Numbered from the stretch's first letter, positions 15,498-23,899 are shown. The stretch is 32,256 nt of DNA from JAKOQB01 sp036824465 (GCA_036824465.1 DAITAC010000048.1:1-32256), one strand, 5' to 3'. Notes: generated by a model from the letters alone, not told the origin. Program-made: numbers and translations.

Positions 15498-16922
15498 ATG
15501 AGCATCAACTACAGCGAACGCATCCCCAACAACGTCGATCTCGCCAGCAACAAGACGCTGCAGCGTGCGCTCGAGCACTGGCAGCCCGAATACCTGAACT
15601 GGTGGGGCGAGATGGGTCCCGAAGAGTCACAGCATATGGAGATCTATCTGCGTACCGCGGTCAGCGTCGACGCCAAGGGCTGGGCGAACTTCGGGTACGT
15701 GAAGATGCCCGATTACCGCTGGGGCATCTTCCTCGCCGAGCGCGATCCGAATCGCAAGGTGAACTTCGGCGCGCACAAGGGCGAGGGTGCGTGGCAGGAA
15801 GTGCCGGGCGAATACCGCAGCACCCTGCGGCGGCTGATCGTCACCCAGGGCGACACCGAGCCCGCGTCGGTGGAACAGCAGCGACACCTGGGACTGACGT
15901 GCCCGTCTCAGTACGACCTGCGCAATCTTTTTCAGGTCAACGTGGAAGAGGGTCGCCACCTGTGGGCGATGGTGTATCTGCTGCACGCCTACTTCGGGCG
16001 CGACGGGCGCGAGGAGGCCGAGGCACTGCTCGAACGTCGCTCAGGCGACGCGAACAACCCACGCATCCTCGGTGCCTTCAACGAGAAGACGCCCGACTGG
16101 CTGGCGTTCTTCATGTTCACGTTCTTCACCGATCGCGACGGCAAGTATCAGCTCTGTTCGCTGGCCGAAAGCGGCTTCGATCCGCTCGCGCGCACGTGCC
16201 GCTTCATGCTGACTGAGGAGGCGCATCACATGTTCGTCGGCGAATCGGGCGTAGGCCGGGTGATCCAGCGCACCTGCGACGTGATGAACCAGTTGAAGAC
16301 GGATGATGTCGAGCGCATTCGCGCCGCAGGGGTGATCGATCTGCCGACGATTCAGCGCTATCTGAACTTTCACTTCAGCGTGACGATGGACCTGTTCGGT
16401 TCCGATGTGTCGTCCAACGCCGCGACGTTCTATACGAACGGACTGAAGGGGCGCTTCGACGAAACCAAGCGCAGCGACGACCACGTGCTTGCCGGCCAGA
16501 CGTATCCGGTGCTCGAAATCCAGGGCGACAAGCTCGCCGTGGTGAATGCGCCGGCGCTCAACGCGCTCAACGAGCAGCTGCGCGACGACTATGTGAAGGA
16601 TGCAGTGGCCGGCATCGATCGCTGGAACCGGATCATCGAAAAAGCCGGCGTTCCGGCGCGGCTGCACGCACCTCACAAGGCATTCAACCGGAAGATCGGC
16701 CCGCTGTCGGCGTCGAAGATCGATCCCGACGGCCACGTGGTCTCCGAGGCCGACTGGACGCACCGGCACCGCGCGTGGCTGCCGACCGAAGAGGACCGCG
16801 CCTTCGTCGCGTCGCTGATGGGGCGCGTGACCGAGCCCGGCCGGTTTGCGAACTGGATCGCGCCGCCGGCGCGCGGAATCAATAACCAGCCGGTGGAGTT
16901 CGAGTATGTGAGGTTCAACTGA
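15498..16922 (+). CDS. boxB: Benzoyl-CoA 2,3-epoxidase, oxygenase component
   Basis: This 474-aa class I di-iron oxygenase epoxidises benzoyl-CoA with O2 and electrons from BoxA. Candidate iron ligands fit the BoxB pattern: Glu121, Glu151 and His154 in VEEGRHLWAM, and a second E-x2-H in LTEEAHHMFVGE. Length equals that of characterised BoxB proteins. The start MSINYSERIPNNVDLASNKT at 15498 follows an ACCGGAGCAACG RBS region; upstream in-frame codons come from the palindromic repeat and are not part of the protein. The gene is flanked on both sides by copies of that repeat in opposite orientation. Confidence 0.96.
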   Translation: MSINYSERIPNNVDLASNKTLQRALEHWQPEYLNWWGEMGPEESQHMEIYLRTAVSVDAKGWANFGYVKMPDYRWGIFLAERDPNRKVNFGAHKGEGAWQEVPGEYRSTLRRLIVTQGDTEPASVEQQRHLGLTCPSQYDLRNLFQVNVEEGRHLWAMVYLLHAYFGRDGREEAEALLERRSGDANNPRILGAFNEKTPDWLAFFMFTFFTDRDGKYQLCSLAESGFDPLARTCRFMLTEEAHHMFVGESGVGRVIQRTCDVMNQLKTDDVERIRAAGVIDLPTIQRYLNFHFSVTMDLFGSDVSSNAATFYTNGLKGRFDETKRSDDHVLAGQTYPVLEIQGDKLAVVNAPALNALNEQLRDDYVKDAVAGIDRWNRIIEKAGVPARLHAPHKAFNRKIGPLSASKIDPDGHVVSEADWTHRHRAWLPTEEDRAFVASLMGRVTEPGRFANWIAPPARGINNQPVEFEYVRFN

Positions 16923-16941
16923 TGCGATTGCAGGTTCTGTT

Positions 16942-17019
16942 CCCTCACCCCAACCCCTCTCCCAACGGGCGAGGGGCTTATCTTCCCTCTCCCTGCGGGA
17001 GAGGGACCGAGGGTGAGGG
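16942..17019 (-). repeat. Palindromic intergenic repeat, copy B (78 bp, inverted)
   Basis: Same element as copy A but on the opposite strand: its reverse complement begins CCCTCACCCTCGGTCCCTC and ends GGTTGGGGTGAGGG. The two hairpins are CCCCTCTCCC-AAC-GGGCGAGGGG (one mismatch) and CCCTCTCCC-TGC-GGGAGAGGG. It occupies most of the boxB-boxA spacer. Confidence 0.9.
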
Positions 17020-17040
17020 AGAGCCGCCGCCCAAGCGCAC

Positions 17041-18428
17041 ATGAACGCCCCCGCCGAACTGATCGCACGCCAGCACCTGATCGACCCGGAGATCTGCATC
17101 CGGTGTAACACGTGCGAAGAGACCTGCCCGGTCCATGCAATCACGCACGATTCGCGCAATTACGTCGTCGATTTCAACATCTGCAAAGGCTGCAACGCAT
17201 GTGTTCCGCCGTGTCCGACGGGTTCAATTGACAACTGGCGCAATGTCGCCAAGCTCAAGCCATACACGCTCGCAGAACAGTTCAGTTGGGACGTGCTGCC
17301 CGACAGGTCCGAACTCGATAACCACGTTGCCGAGGTGCAGGCGGAGATTCCGGCCGAGGTCAGGGAGATCACTGTCATCGCCACCGCCGGCCACGGCGGC
17401 GCCGTGTCACCACCTTGGTCTGCTTCGCATCCGTACGTCAACCTGCACGGCATTGCAAACCCGATCATCGCCACGGTCAGCGGGAACCTGCGGTTGACCG
17501 GTGACGGCGCATCGAGCGACATCCGCCACATCGTGCTCGACTTCGGCGACCAGCCGTTTCCGGTGCTCGAAGGCCAGTCGATGGGCGTGATCCCACCGGG
17601 CCTGGATGCGAGCGGCAAGCCGCATCACGTACGGCTCTATTCGGTCGCGAGCCCGCGCGACGGCGAGCGGCCGCACTACAACAACCTGTCGTTGACGGTG
17701 AAGCGCGTCACCGAAGACCACGAGGGCAAGAAGGTCGCCGGCGTTTGCTCGAACTTCCTGTGCGATCTGAAGAAGGGCGATAAGGTGAAGGTGGTCGGCC
17801 CGTATGGCACGACGTTCCTGATGCCGAATCATCCGGGTTCGTCGCTGATGATGATCTGCACCGGCACAGGCTCCGCGCCGATGCGCGCGATGACCGAGCA
17901 CCGCCGCCGTCGCCGCGAGCTGAAAGAGGGTGGTGAACTGCTGCTGTTCTTCGGCGCACGCGTGCCCGAGGAACTGCCTTACTTCGGCCCGCTGATGAAA
18001 CTGCCGAAGGATTTCATCGACATCAACTTCGCGTTCTCGCGCGTGCCGGGACAGCCGAAGCGGTACGTGCAGGACATGATCCGCACGCGCGCCGACAAGG
18101 TGGCGCAGTTGCTGGCCGATGAGAAGACGTATATCTACGTGTGCGGATTGAAGGGCATGGAGGAAGGCGTAATCGCCTCGTTCCGCGACATCTGTCGCGA
18201 CCATGGCATGGACTGGGAGGCACTNNNNNNNNNNNNNNNNNNNNNNNNNNNNNNNNNNNNNNNNNNNNNNNNNNNNNNNNNNNNNNNNNNNNNNNNNNNN
18301 NNNNNNNNNNNNNNNNNNNNNNNNTAATCGCCTCGTTCCGCGACATCTGTCGCGACCATGGCATGGACTGGGAGGCACTTCGTCCTGACCTGCTCGGCAA
18401 AGGCCGCTTCCATATCGAGACGTACTGA
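17041..18428 (+). CDS. boxA: Benzoyl-CoA epoxidase reductase component; apparent break is an assembly artefact
   Basis: BoxA passes electrons from NADPH to BoxB. The N-terminus has two 4Fe-4S ferredoxin motifs (CIRCNTCEETCP and CKGCNACVPPCP). A ferredoxin-NADP reductase module follows, with FAD-binding VRLYSVASPR and NADP-binding ICTGTGSAPMR. The coding sequence is interrupted by 100 Ns at 18225-18324. The 55 bp before and after the gap are identical, and removing one copy plus the Ns (155 bp) joins the two halves in frame. The result is a 410-aa protein ending GKGRFHIETY, a normal BoxA length. The stop codon overlaps the start of the MaoC gene (TGATG). Confidence 0.93.
18170..18379. other. 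100-N gap flanked by a perfect 55-bp duplicate
   Basis: Positions 18170-18224 and 18325-18379 are identical over 55 bp, with 18225-18324 all N. This is what two contigs sharing a k-mer-sized overlap look like when a scaffolder joins them without merging. The duplication is therefore not biological. Confidence 0.93.
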
Positions 18429-18877
18429 TGAAGTTTGAAGAGTTCCACGCAGGGCAAGTCATCGAGGCCGGCCCGATCAGCGTGACCGAGGCCGAGATCG
18501 TCGACTTCGCGCAGCGCTACGACCCACAGTGGTTCCATACCGATGTCGCCCGCGCCAACGCGAGCCGCTGGGGCGGCGTGATCGCCAGTGGTTGGCAGAC
18601 GTGCGCGCTGGCGATGCGAATGGCGGTCGATGGGCTGCTTGCGGAGTCGGAGTCGTTCGGTTCGCCGGGACTCGCCTACCTGCGTTGGCTCAATCCGGTG
18701 CGCGCTGGCGACGAGCTGCGGCTACGTGCCACGGTCATCGAGGTGCGCCGCTCGAGCAGCAAGCCCAACCTCGGCGTGCTGCGCTGGCGCTGGCAGATGT
18801 TCAGGCAGGCGGGCGAAGAGGTGCTCGACCTCGAGGCGACGAGCATGTTTGACTTGGCAGACGACGCGGATCGCTAG
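18428..18877 (+). CDS. MaoC-family (R)-specific enoyl-CoA hydratase-like protein
   Basis: This 149-aa hot-dog-fold protein carries the MaoC/hydratase-2 signature FAQRYDPQWFHTD, with Asp32 and His37 as the likely catalytic pair, and VIASGWQTCALAMRM on the central helix. Its start overlaps the boxA stop (TGATG), so it is translationally coupled to the epoxidase genes. A hydration step on the dehydroadipyl-CoA side of the pathway is the natural suggestion. The standard route also needs isomerisation and thiolysis, whose genes are not in the window. Substrate is inferred. Confidence 0.88.
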   Translation: MKFEEFHAGQVIEAGPISVTEAEIVDFAQRYDPQWFHTDVARANASRWGGVIASGWQTCALAMRMAVDGLLAESESFGSPGLAYLRWLNPVRAGDELRLRATVIEVRRSSSKPNLGVLRWRWQMFRQAGEEVLDLEATSMFDLADDADR

Positions 18878-18937
18878 CCCGGATATTTCATCAGGTCGGC
18901 ACGCGTAGACTCGTCGAGAAGACGGAACGGAGACACC

Positions 18938-20095
18938 GTGGACCTGAATTTCACTCCGGAAGAAGAAGCCTTCCGCGCCGAGGTGCGCGCGTTCGCGCGA
19001 TCGGCAATGCCGCCCGAAATCCGCGAGACGGTCGAGCGCGGTGAGCATGTCGATCGCAATCACACGATCCGCTGGCAGAAGATCCTGCACGGCAAAGGCT
19101 GGGGCGCACCGAGCTGGCCGCGCGAGTGGGGCGGACCTGGCTGGGATGTCGTGCAACAACACATCTTCGACGAGGAGATGGCGCTCGCCGGCGCGCCGCG
19201 CCAGTTGCCGTTCGGGCTGCGCATGGTCGGCCCGGTGCTGATGAAATTCGGCGACGAGGCGCAGAAGCGCCGTTTCCTGCCGCGCATTCCGAGTGCGGAG
19301 GACTGGTGGTGCCAGGGCTATTCGGAGCCGGGCGCCGGCAGCGATCTCGCGTCGCTCACCACGCGCGCGGAGCGCAAGAGCGATCGCTATGTCGTCAACG
19401 GACAGAAGACATGGACCACACTGGCGCAGCACGCCGATTGGATCTTCTGCCTCGTGCGCACCGATTCATCCGTGAAGAAGCAGGAAGGCATCAGCTTCCT
19501 GCTGATCGACATGAAGAGCAAGGGTGTCGCCGTGCGGCCGATCGAGTTGCTCGATGGCTCGGTCGAGGTCAACGAAGTGTGGCTGGACAACGTCGAGGTG
19601 CCGATCGAGCAGCGCATCGGCGCGGAGAACCAGGGCTGGACCATTGCCAAGTACCTGCTCGAACACGAGCGCACCAACATCGCCAACATCGGCATCAACA
19701 AGCGCGAGCTGGAGCGTGCCAGGCGGCTTGCCCGCACCAAGTTGCGCAACGGCCGGCCATTTGCCGAAGATCCGCTCTTCGCCGCGCGGCTCGCCGATGT
19801 CGAGATTGAACTGATGGCGCTCGAAATTCTGAACCTGCGCGTGCTGTCGGAAGCGCGCGCGCGCGGCGCGCCGGGGCCGATGGCATCGATGCTGAAAATC
19901 CGTGGCTCCGAGATCATCCAGCGCATCGCGGAGCTGATTGTGGAAATGCAGGGCTCGTCCGCGCTCGTAACGCGCAGCGATGGACGGCTTGCGCCTGAAC
20001 CGGCGATGTATCTGAACCTGCGCAAGACGACGATCTACGGTGGCTCCAACGAGATCCAGCGCGGAATCATTGCAAAACACGTGCTGGAGCTTTGA
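18938..20095 (+). CDS. Acyl-CoA dehydrogenase, PimC-like large subunit
   Basis: This 385-aa acyl-CoA dehydrogenase starts at GTG 18938 (MDLNFTPEEEAFRAEVRAF) behind a GGAGACACC RBS. FAD/substrate motifs include GYSEPGAGSDLASL and NGQKTWTT, and the C-terminal YGGSNEIQRGIIAK. In the place where many family members read YEGT, with the catalytic glutamate, it has YGGS. The nearest familiar relative is the large subunit of pimeloyl-CoA dehydrogenase (PimC), whose partner PimD is a shorter, divergent protein. The gene at 20195 fits that partner. A role on adipyl/pimeloyl-type dicarboxylyl-CoA is inferred from this and from the benzoate context. Confidence 0.85.
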   Translation: MDLNFTPEEEAFRAEVRAFARSAMPPEIRETVERGEHVDRNHTIRWQKILHGKGWGAPSWPREWGGPGWDVVQQHIFDEEMALAGAPRQLPFGLRMVGPVLMKFGDEAQKRRFLPRIPSAEDWWCQGYSEPGAGSDLASLTTRAERKSDRYVVNGQKTWTTLAQHADWIFCLVRTDSSVKKQEGISFLLIDMKSKGVAVRPIELLDGSVEVNEVWLDNVEVPIEQRIGAENQGWTIAKYLLEHERTNIANIGINKRELERARRLARTKLRNGRPFAEDPLFAARLADVEIELMALEILNLRVLSEARARGAPGPMASMLKIRGSEIIQRIAELIVEMQGSSALVTRSDGRLAPEPAMYLNLRKTTIYGGSNEIQRGIIAKHVLEL

Positions 20096-20108
20096 GCGTG
20101 CATCGTCT

Positions 20109-20156
20109 CCCTCACCCTCCATCCCTCTCCCCTTGGGAGAGGGGTTGGGGTGAGGG
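20109..20156 (+). repeat. Palindromic intergenic repeat, copy C (48 bp, short form)
   Basis: CCCTCACCC at the left and GGTTGGGGTGAGGG at the right, with one hairpin (CCCTCTCCCCTTGGGAGAGGG). It lacks the first internal hairpin of copies A, B and D, so it is a deletion form. It fills much of the spacer between the two acyl-CoA dehydrogenase genes. Confidence 0.88.
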
Positions 20157-20194
20157 CAAGCAGCGCACCGAACTTCACTGACTTCCCGACCAAG

Positions 20195-21211
20195 ATGGAC
20201 TTCTCCCTCACCGAAGATCAATCACTGCTGTTGTCCACCTGCGAGCGCTGGGTGCGCGAACGCTGCACGATCGAGATTCGCCGCGCGCAGGCCAAGGGTG
20301 ATACGGGTGCAACACCCGCCGCATGGCGCGAGCTTGCCGATCTCGGTCTGTCCGCGCTGCTCGTTCCAGAGAGCAATGGCGGGCTCGGCCGGCCGCTGAT
20401 CGATGCCGTGCTGGTGGCGCAGACATTGGGGCGCGGCTGGCTGCTTGAGCCGCTCATCGACAGCGCGATCGCCGCGCCGAGCCTCCTCGCGCGTGTAGCC
20501 GCGTCGTCCGAACGCGATGGGCTGCTCGAACGAATTGCCGGCGGTACGGTCGTCGTGCCGTTGCGCGATGCGCGGGTCGACGGCGCGCGTGTGCACGCGT
20601 GGGCACCGCACGCGAGCTACGCCGAGGCAGTGCTCGTTTTGGTCGACGACAAACTCTATGCGGTCGAGTCGAACGCGCTCACGCGTCGTGCGTACCGGCA
20701 GATCGACGGCAGTGCCGCAGCGGAAGTGACCTTCGAACGCGCGAAAGCCAAAGTCCTCGCGCAGGGCACTACGGCGATCGACGCTTGGCAGGCAGGTACG
20801 GACGCCGCGCGCATCGGCCGCATCGCCGAAGGCATCGGGTTGGCCAAAACTGTGCTCGATCTCACCGCCGAGTATCTGCGCACGCGCAAGCAATTCGGTC
20901 AACCGATCGGGCGCTTCCAGGCGCTGGCGCACCGGATGGCCGACCTGCTCGTGCTGTACGAGCAGTCGCAGTCCCTGATGCTGGCCGCGGCGATGAAGAT
21001 GGATGCGCGCACACTCGACGGCGCGCAGGTGCTCGCCCATCGCGCCTTGCGCACGATCGCGCAGCAGGCGATCCAGTTGCACGGCGGCATCGGCACCACG
21101 CAGGAATACGCGCTGTCGAACTACGTCAAGCGCATGTTCGCGATCGAGTTCGAGCTCGGCAACGCCGAGACCGCGCTCGCCCGCTTTGCGTCGAGTTCGG
21201 CGCACGTCTGA
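20195..21211 (+). CDS. Acyl-CoA dehydrogenase, PimD-like small subunit
   Basis: This 338-aa protein begins MDFSLTEDQSLLLSTCERWV at the ATG 20195. The in-frame GTG at 20150 lies inside the palindromic repeat and is unlikely to be used. It is shorter than usual acyl-CoA dehydrogenases and its middle domain is divergent. The C-terminal helical domain is well kept: LRTRKQFGQPIGRFQALAHR, QQAIQLHGGIGTTQEYALSN and YVKRM. This matches small, divergent subunits that pair with a full-length partner, as in PimC/PimD. It follows the PimC-like gene and is the last gene of the rightward box operon. No clear RBS is visible. Confidence 0.83.
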   Translation: MDFSLTEDQSLLLSTCERWVRERCTIEIRRAQAKGDTGATPAAWRELADLGLSALLVPESNGGLGRPLIDAVLVAQTLGRGWLLEPLIDSAIAAPSLLARVAASSERDGLLERIAGGTVVVPLRDARVDGARVHAWAPHASYAEAVLVLVDDKLYAVESNALTRRAYRQIDGSAAAEVTFERAKAKVLAQGTTAIDAWQAGTDAARIGRIAEGIGLAKTVLDLTAEYLRTRKQFGQPIGRFQALAHRMADLLVLYEQSQSLMLAAAMKMDARTLDGAQVLAHRALRTIAQQAIQLHGGIGTTQEYALSNYVKRMFAIEFELGNAETALARFASSSAHV

Positions 21212-21282
21212 TTTCAATTCGCGTTCGAAACGAAAGCAATTCTGCGTATGCGTTGGACCGGCAACGGCTTGCCAAGGTGCGG

Positions 21283-21359
21283 CCCTCACCCTCGGTCCCT
21301 CTCCCGGAGGGAGAGGGAAGCAAGCCCCTCTCCCACCGGGAGAGGGGTTGGGGTGAGGG
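21283..21359 (+). repeat. Palindromic intergenic repeat, copy D (77 bp)
   Basis: Full-length copy in the same orientation as A: CCCTCACCC, then CCCTCTCCC-GGA-GGGAGAGGG, then CCCCTCTCCC-ACC-GGGAGAGGGG, then GGGGTGAGGG. It lies 71 bp after the last gene of the box operon, where the hairpins could also protect or end the transcript. Confidence 0.9.
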
Positions 21360-21492
21360 CGAGAGCACGTCGGCCGTCATCGACGTCCTTTCTTGTCGCG
21401 ATGAATGCGAAACGGAATGAGTCCACGCAGTCGCGTTCCGCGCTGGTCGGCGCCGCGCACATCACGCGGTTGCGTGCGCGCAGGATCGCGGA

Positions 21493-21510
21493 CTGTGATC
21501 AACGTCACAG
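21493..21510. promoter_or_regulatory. CRP/FNR-superfamily binding site ahead of the DUF3365 gene
   Basis: CTGTGATCAACGTCACAG is a perfect TGTGA-N6-TCACA palindrome, the CRP consensus, and its core (TGATCAACGTCA) also resembles FNR/DNR-type sites of betaproteobacteria. It lies about 140 bp before the ATG at 21652. Apart from repeat D, the rest of the 440-bp intergenic region shows no gene. Confidence 0.65.
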
Positions 21511-21651
21511 CGACCCGCAGGGCGTTGCGAACCATCAAGCTTTCGAGCGGCTGCTGACATAGCATTTCGGCTCGCAATCCCTTCTGCGCGCATCGCGCGC
21601 GCAGATGCCGCACGACGAATACAGACATCCACGCAGACCAGGGAATTCGCT

Positions 21652-22227
21652 ATGAAAGCCTCCAATGCAAGCCTTCTCGTATCCATGCTCTGTGCGCTCT
21701 CCACGACAACTGCTGTCGCCAACGACACCAAGCTGCTCGAGGAAGCGCGCAGCGTCGCGTCGAGCGTCCCGCCGAAGCTGCTCGCAGTTCTGCAGGACGA
21801 AATCGCAAAGAGTGGTCCGGCGGGCGCCATTGAAGTCTGTCGGGACAGGGCACCGCAGATGGCGAAGGAGGCTTCGGAGAAAACCGGATGGAACATCCGC
21901 CGGGTCAGCCTGAGGAATCGGAACCCGAAGGCGGTTCCGGACACCTGGGAACAGGCGGTGCTGCAGGATTTCGACCGCCGCGCCGCCGCCGGTGAGAATC
22001 CGGCGACGCTTGAGAAAGGCGAAGTCGTTGTCGAAGGCGGGGCGAAGGTCTACCGCTACATGAAGGCGCTGCCGACCCAGCCGCTGTGCCTGAACTGCCA
22101 CGGCGCGCCGGAGAACCTCAGCGCAGACGTGAAGGCCAAGCTCAGCGAGCACTATCCGAACGACAAGGCGACAGGCTTCGCGGTCGGTCAGATCCGCGGT
22201 GCGATGACGATCAAGCGCGCGCTCTGA
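21652..22227 (+). CDS. Periplasmic DUF3365 (Tll0287-like) c-type heme protein
   Basis: This 191-aa protein has a signal peptide (MKASNASLLVSMLCALSTTT, cleavage near AVAN) and a single heme-attachment motif CLNCH (Cys146, Cys149, His150). The segment GAIEVCRDRAPQMAKEAS followed by IRRVSLRNRNPKAVPD is diagnostic of DUF3365, a PAS-like fold that binds c-type heme and is thought to act in redox or gas sensing. It ends with the family's GFAVGQIRGAMTIKR. It is a stand-alone gene downstream of a CRP/FNR-type site, which agrees with oxygen- or energy-linked expression. Function is not established. Confidence 0.88.
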   Translation: MKASNASLLVSMLCALSTTTAVANDTKLLEEARSVASSVPPKLLAVLQDEIAKSGPAGAIEVCRDRAPQMAKEASEKTGWNIRRVSLRNRNPKAVPDTWEQAVLQDFDRRAAAGENPATLEKGEVVVEGGAKVYRYMKALPTQPLCLNCHGAPENLSADVKAKLSEHYPNDKATGFAVGQIRGAMTIKRAL

Positions 22228-22238
22228 TCGGGCGGTCT

Positions 22239-23075
22239 CTACGCCGGCAGAAAGAGCGCCGGATCGACCGCGACCGTATTCAGATAGACGGTGAAGTGCA
22301 GGTGCGGCCCGGTCACGCGACCGGTCGCGCCCACCTTGGCGATTGGCGCGCCAGCCACTACGTCGGTCGCGAGGCTGGTGTCGACCTCGCTCAGGTGCGA
22401 GTACAGCGACAGCATGCCCGCGCCGTGATCCATAATGATCGTGCGACCGGAGAAGAAGTAGTCGCCGACGTCGATCACGCGCCCTGCACCGGCGGCGACG
22501 ACCGGGGTGCCCTCCGGCGCCGCAATGTCCATTCCGTTGTGCGGATTGCGCGCCTGGCCGTTGAAGTAGCGCCTCAATCCGAACGAGCTCGAGCGCACGC
22601 CGGGCGTGGGTTGCACCATTGCCAGACTCGATGGCGGTTCTTCAGTGAACGTCTTGATCACGCCGGCCAGATGCGCGCGTTCGCGCTCGTACCGCGCCAG
22701 ATCTTCGGGGGACAGTTCGACCTGGCCCGGCGGCACCTTCAGGTGCTGTGACGCGTAGGTCTTGCGCGCCACAGTGATCTCGAACTGCTCGACGCTTCCG
22801 TCGGCGCGCTCCGACTTAACCCGCAGCTTCGAGCCCGGCTTCGTCGCCAAGGCGATACCGACGAGTGCAATCCACTCGCCGCCATCGCGCACGACGAGCA
22901 CGCGCTCCGTGCCTATGCTTGCGCGCGGCGCGTGCTCGGCCGCGCCGAGGCGAATTCGGGCGACGCCACCCGGCACGGGCGATGCGCGTGGGAATGACTT
23001 CGTCGCCGCAGCGTCTGACGCTGCTGGGGCGGCGAGCGCGGACACGAGTGACAGGAGGAGCCGACGTCGATCCAT
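22239..23075 (-). CDS. M23 family metallopeptidase (LytM-like)
   Basis: This 278-aa exported protein begins MDRRRLLLSLVSALAAPAAS, a signal peptide with a run of arginines. Its C-terminal half is a zinc M23 endopeptidase domain: the ligands appear in HNGMDIAAPEGTPVVAAG (H and D), in the VTGPHLHFTVY motif (HxH), and in the central YSHLSEV. These enzymes cleave peptide cross-links in peptidoglycan or act as scaffolds for amidases. The full ligand set is present, so catalytic activity is likely. The ATG at 23075 was preferred because longer frames place sequence before the signal peptide. It converges with the DUF3365 gene, 11 bp apart. Confidence 0.9.
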   Translation of the reverse strand: MDRRRLLLSLVSALAAPAASDAAATKSFPRASPVPGGVARIRLGAAEHAPRASIGTERVLVVRDGGEWIALVGIALATKPGSKLRVKSERADGSVEQFEITVARKTYASQHLKVPPGQVELSPEDLARYERERAHLAGVIKTFTEEPPSSLAMVQPTPGVRSSSFGLRRYFNGQARNPHNGMDIAAPEGTPVVAAGAGRVIDVGDYFFSGRTIIMDHGAGMLSLYSHLSEVDTSLATDVVAGAPIAKVGATGRVTGPHLHFTVYLNTVAVDPALFLPA

Positions 23076-23148
23076 GGCGGGAAGTCTATTCGTTGCCCGC
23101 CGTCGTTCGATTCCCGCATGAACGCGGAACGCGCTCTGTCGTCTGAAT

Positions 23149-23571
23149 TCAGCCGCGCTGATGCAGCTCAATCACATTGCGATCGGGATCGCGCACAAAG
23201 ATTCCCTGCGCTCCGGGGCCGAAGCGGATGGGTCCGCCACTGAGTGGGATGCCAGCCGCCTCGAGTCGCTCCTTCGCCGCCATGATGTCGGGGCACAGCA
23301 GAGCGAAGTGCGTGATTCCCGGGTGCTTGTCCGGCACATCCATGAGGACGTTCGGCCCACTCGAATTCGGTGCGTTGAGCACGAGGTTCACTTCCAGTCC
23401 CGAGGGGTGCTCGAGGATCGCCACGGGCTCCGGACCGATCGGACCGGCGGTCTTCGTGAAACCGAGCAATTCATAGAAGCGCACCGAGCGCTCGAGGTCG
23501 TGCACACGAATGCCGATGTGGGCAAGGCCCAGGATCGGGATGAGAGGTGTCTTCGTCTGTTGAATCGCCAT
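23149..23571 (-). CDS. VOC (glyoxalase/bleomycin-resistance) family protein
   Basis: This 140-aa protein has two beta-alpha-beta-beta-beta VOC modules: LAHIGIRVHDLERSVRFYEL then LGFTK, and the second module starting GITHFALLCPDIMAAKERLE and ending FVRDPDRNVIELHQRG. Metal-ligand candidates are the early His, the glutamate in LEVNLVLN, the His of ITHFAL and the final Glu of VIELHQ. It is cytoplasmic. The start MAIQQTKTPL at 23571 has GGAGAC upstream. Lactoylglutathione lyase or an aromatic dioxygenase-like role is possible; the substrate cannot be told from the sequence. Confidence 0.85.
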   Translation of the reverse strand: MAIQQTKTPLIPILGLAHIGIRVHDLERSVRFYELLGFTKTAGPIGPEPVAILEHPSGLEVNLVLNAPNSSGPNVLMDVPDKHPGITHFALLCPDIMAAKERLEAAGIPLSGGPIRFGPGAQGIFVRDPDRNVIELHQRG

Positions 23572-23899
23572 GCTGTCTCCGCACAAGTAGGTTCAGCCTC
23601 AATCGATGACTTCGGTCGCACTGCATCTTTTGCATTTCCGAGAATACTGCGAAGCGGATCTGCGTTGAGTCCGTGTTCTTGCAGGCGCAGCCGCTGGCGC
23701 GATGCGGTTATCGGTCGCAATCGGGTTCACGCGTTGGGGCATTTCACCCAATTTCGAAATGGCGGCTGCGCAGATGTGGTAACGCCTTTGTTCAACTCAA
23801 CGCCGCTACGACGCAGGTCAAAGTTGCGCGCATCTCAAGTGCTATTCAATCGGCATGTTTCTCATCAGTTCAAGCGGGAATCCGCACGAGGAGTTGAGC
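23572..23899. other. Intergenic stretch between divergent genes, no gene seen
   Basis: The spacer between the VOC gene and the secreted protein gene is locally less GC-rich than its flanks, as expected for a divergent promoter region. No reading frame with recognisable similarity was found on either strand and no clear sigma70 pair could be assigned. Confidence 0.4.

Noticed and set aside
14852..15508. Minus-strand open frames across boxC/boxB and similar frames opposite other genes
   Set aside because: They are shadows in GC-rich DNA; their only distinctive segments are PLPxGEG-type translations of the palindromic repeat.
17041..18428. Apparent frameshift and truncation of boxA
   Set aside because: The frame change is exactly explained by the 155 bp added by a duplicated contig end plus 100 Ns; collapsing it restores one frame.
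15379..21359. Repeats in the box operon as a CRISPR array
   Set aside because: The copies are far apart, differ in orientation and length, are themselves palindromic and lie between ordinary genes; there are no regular spacers or cas genes.
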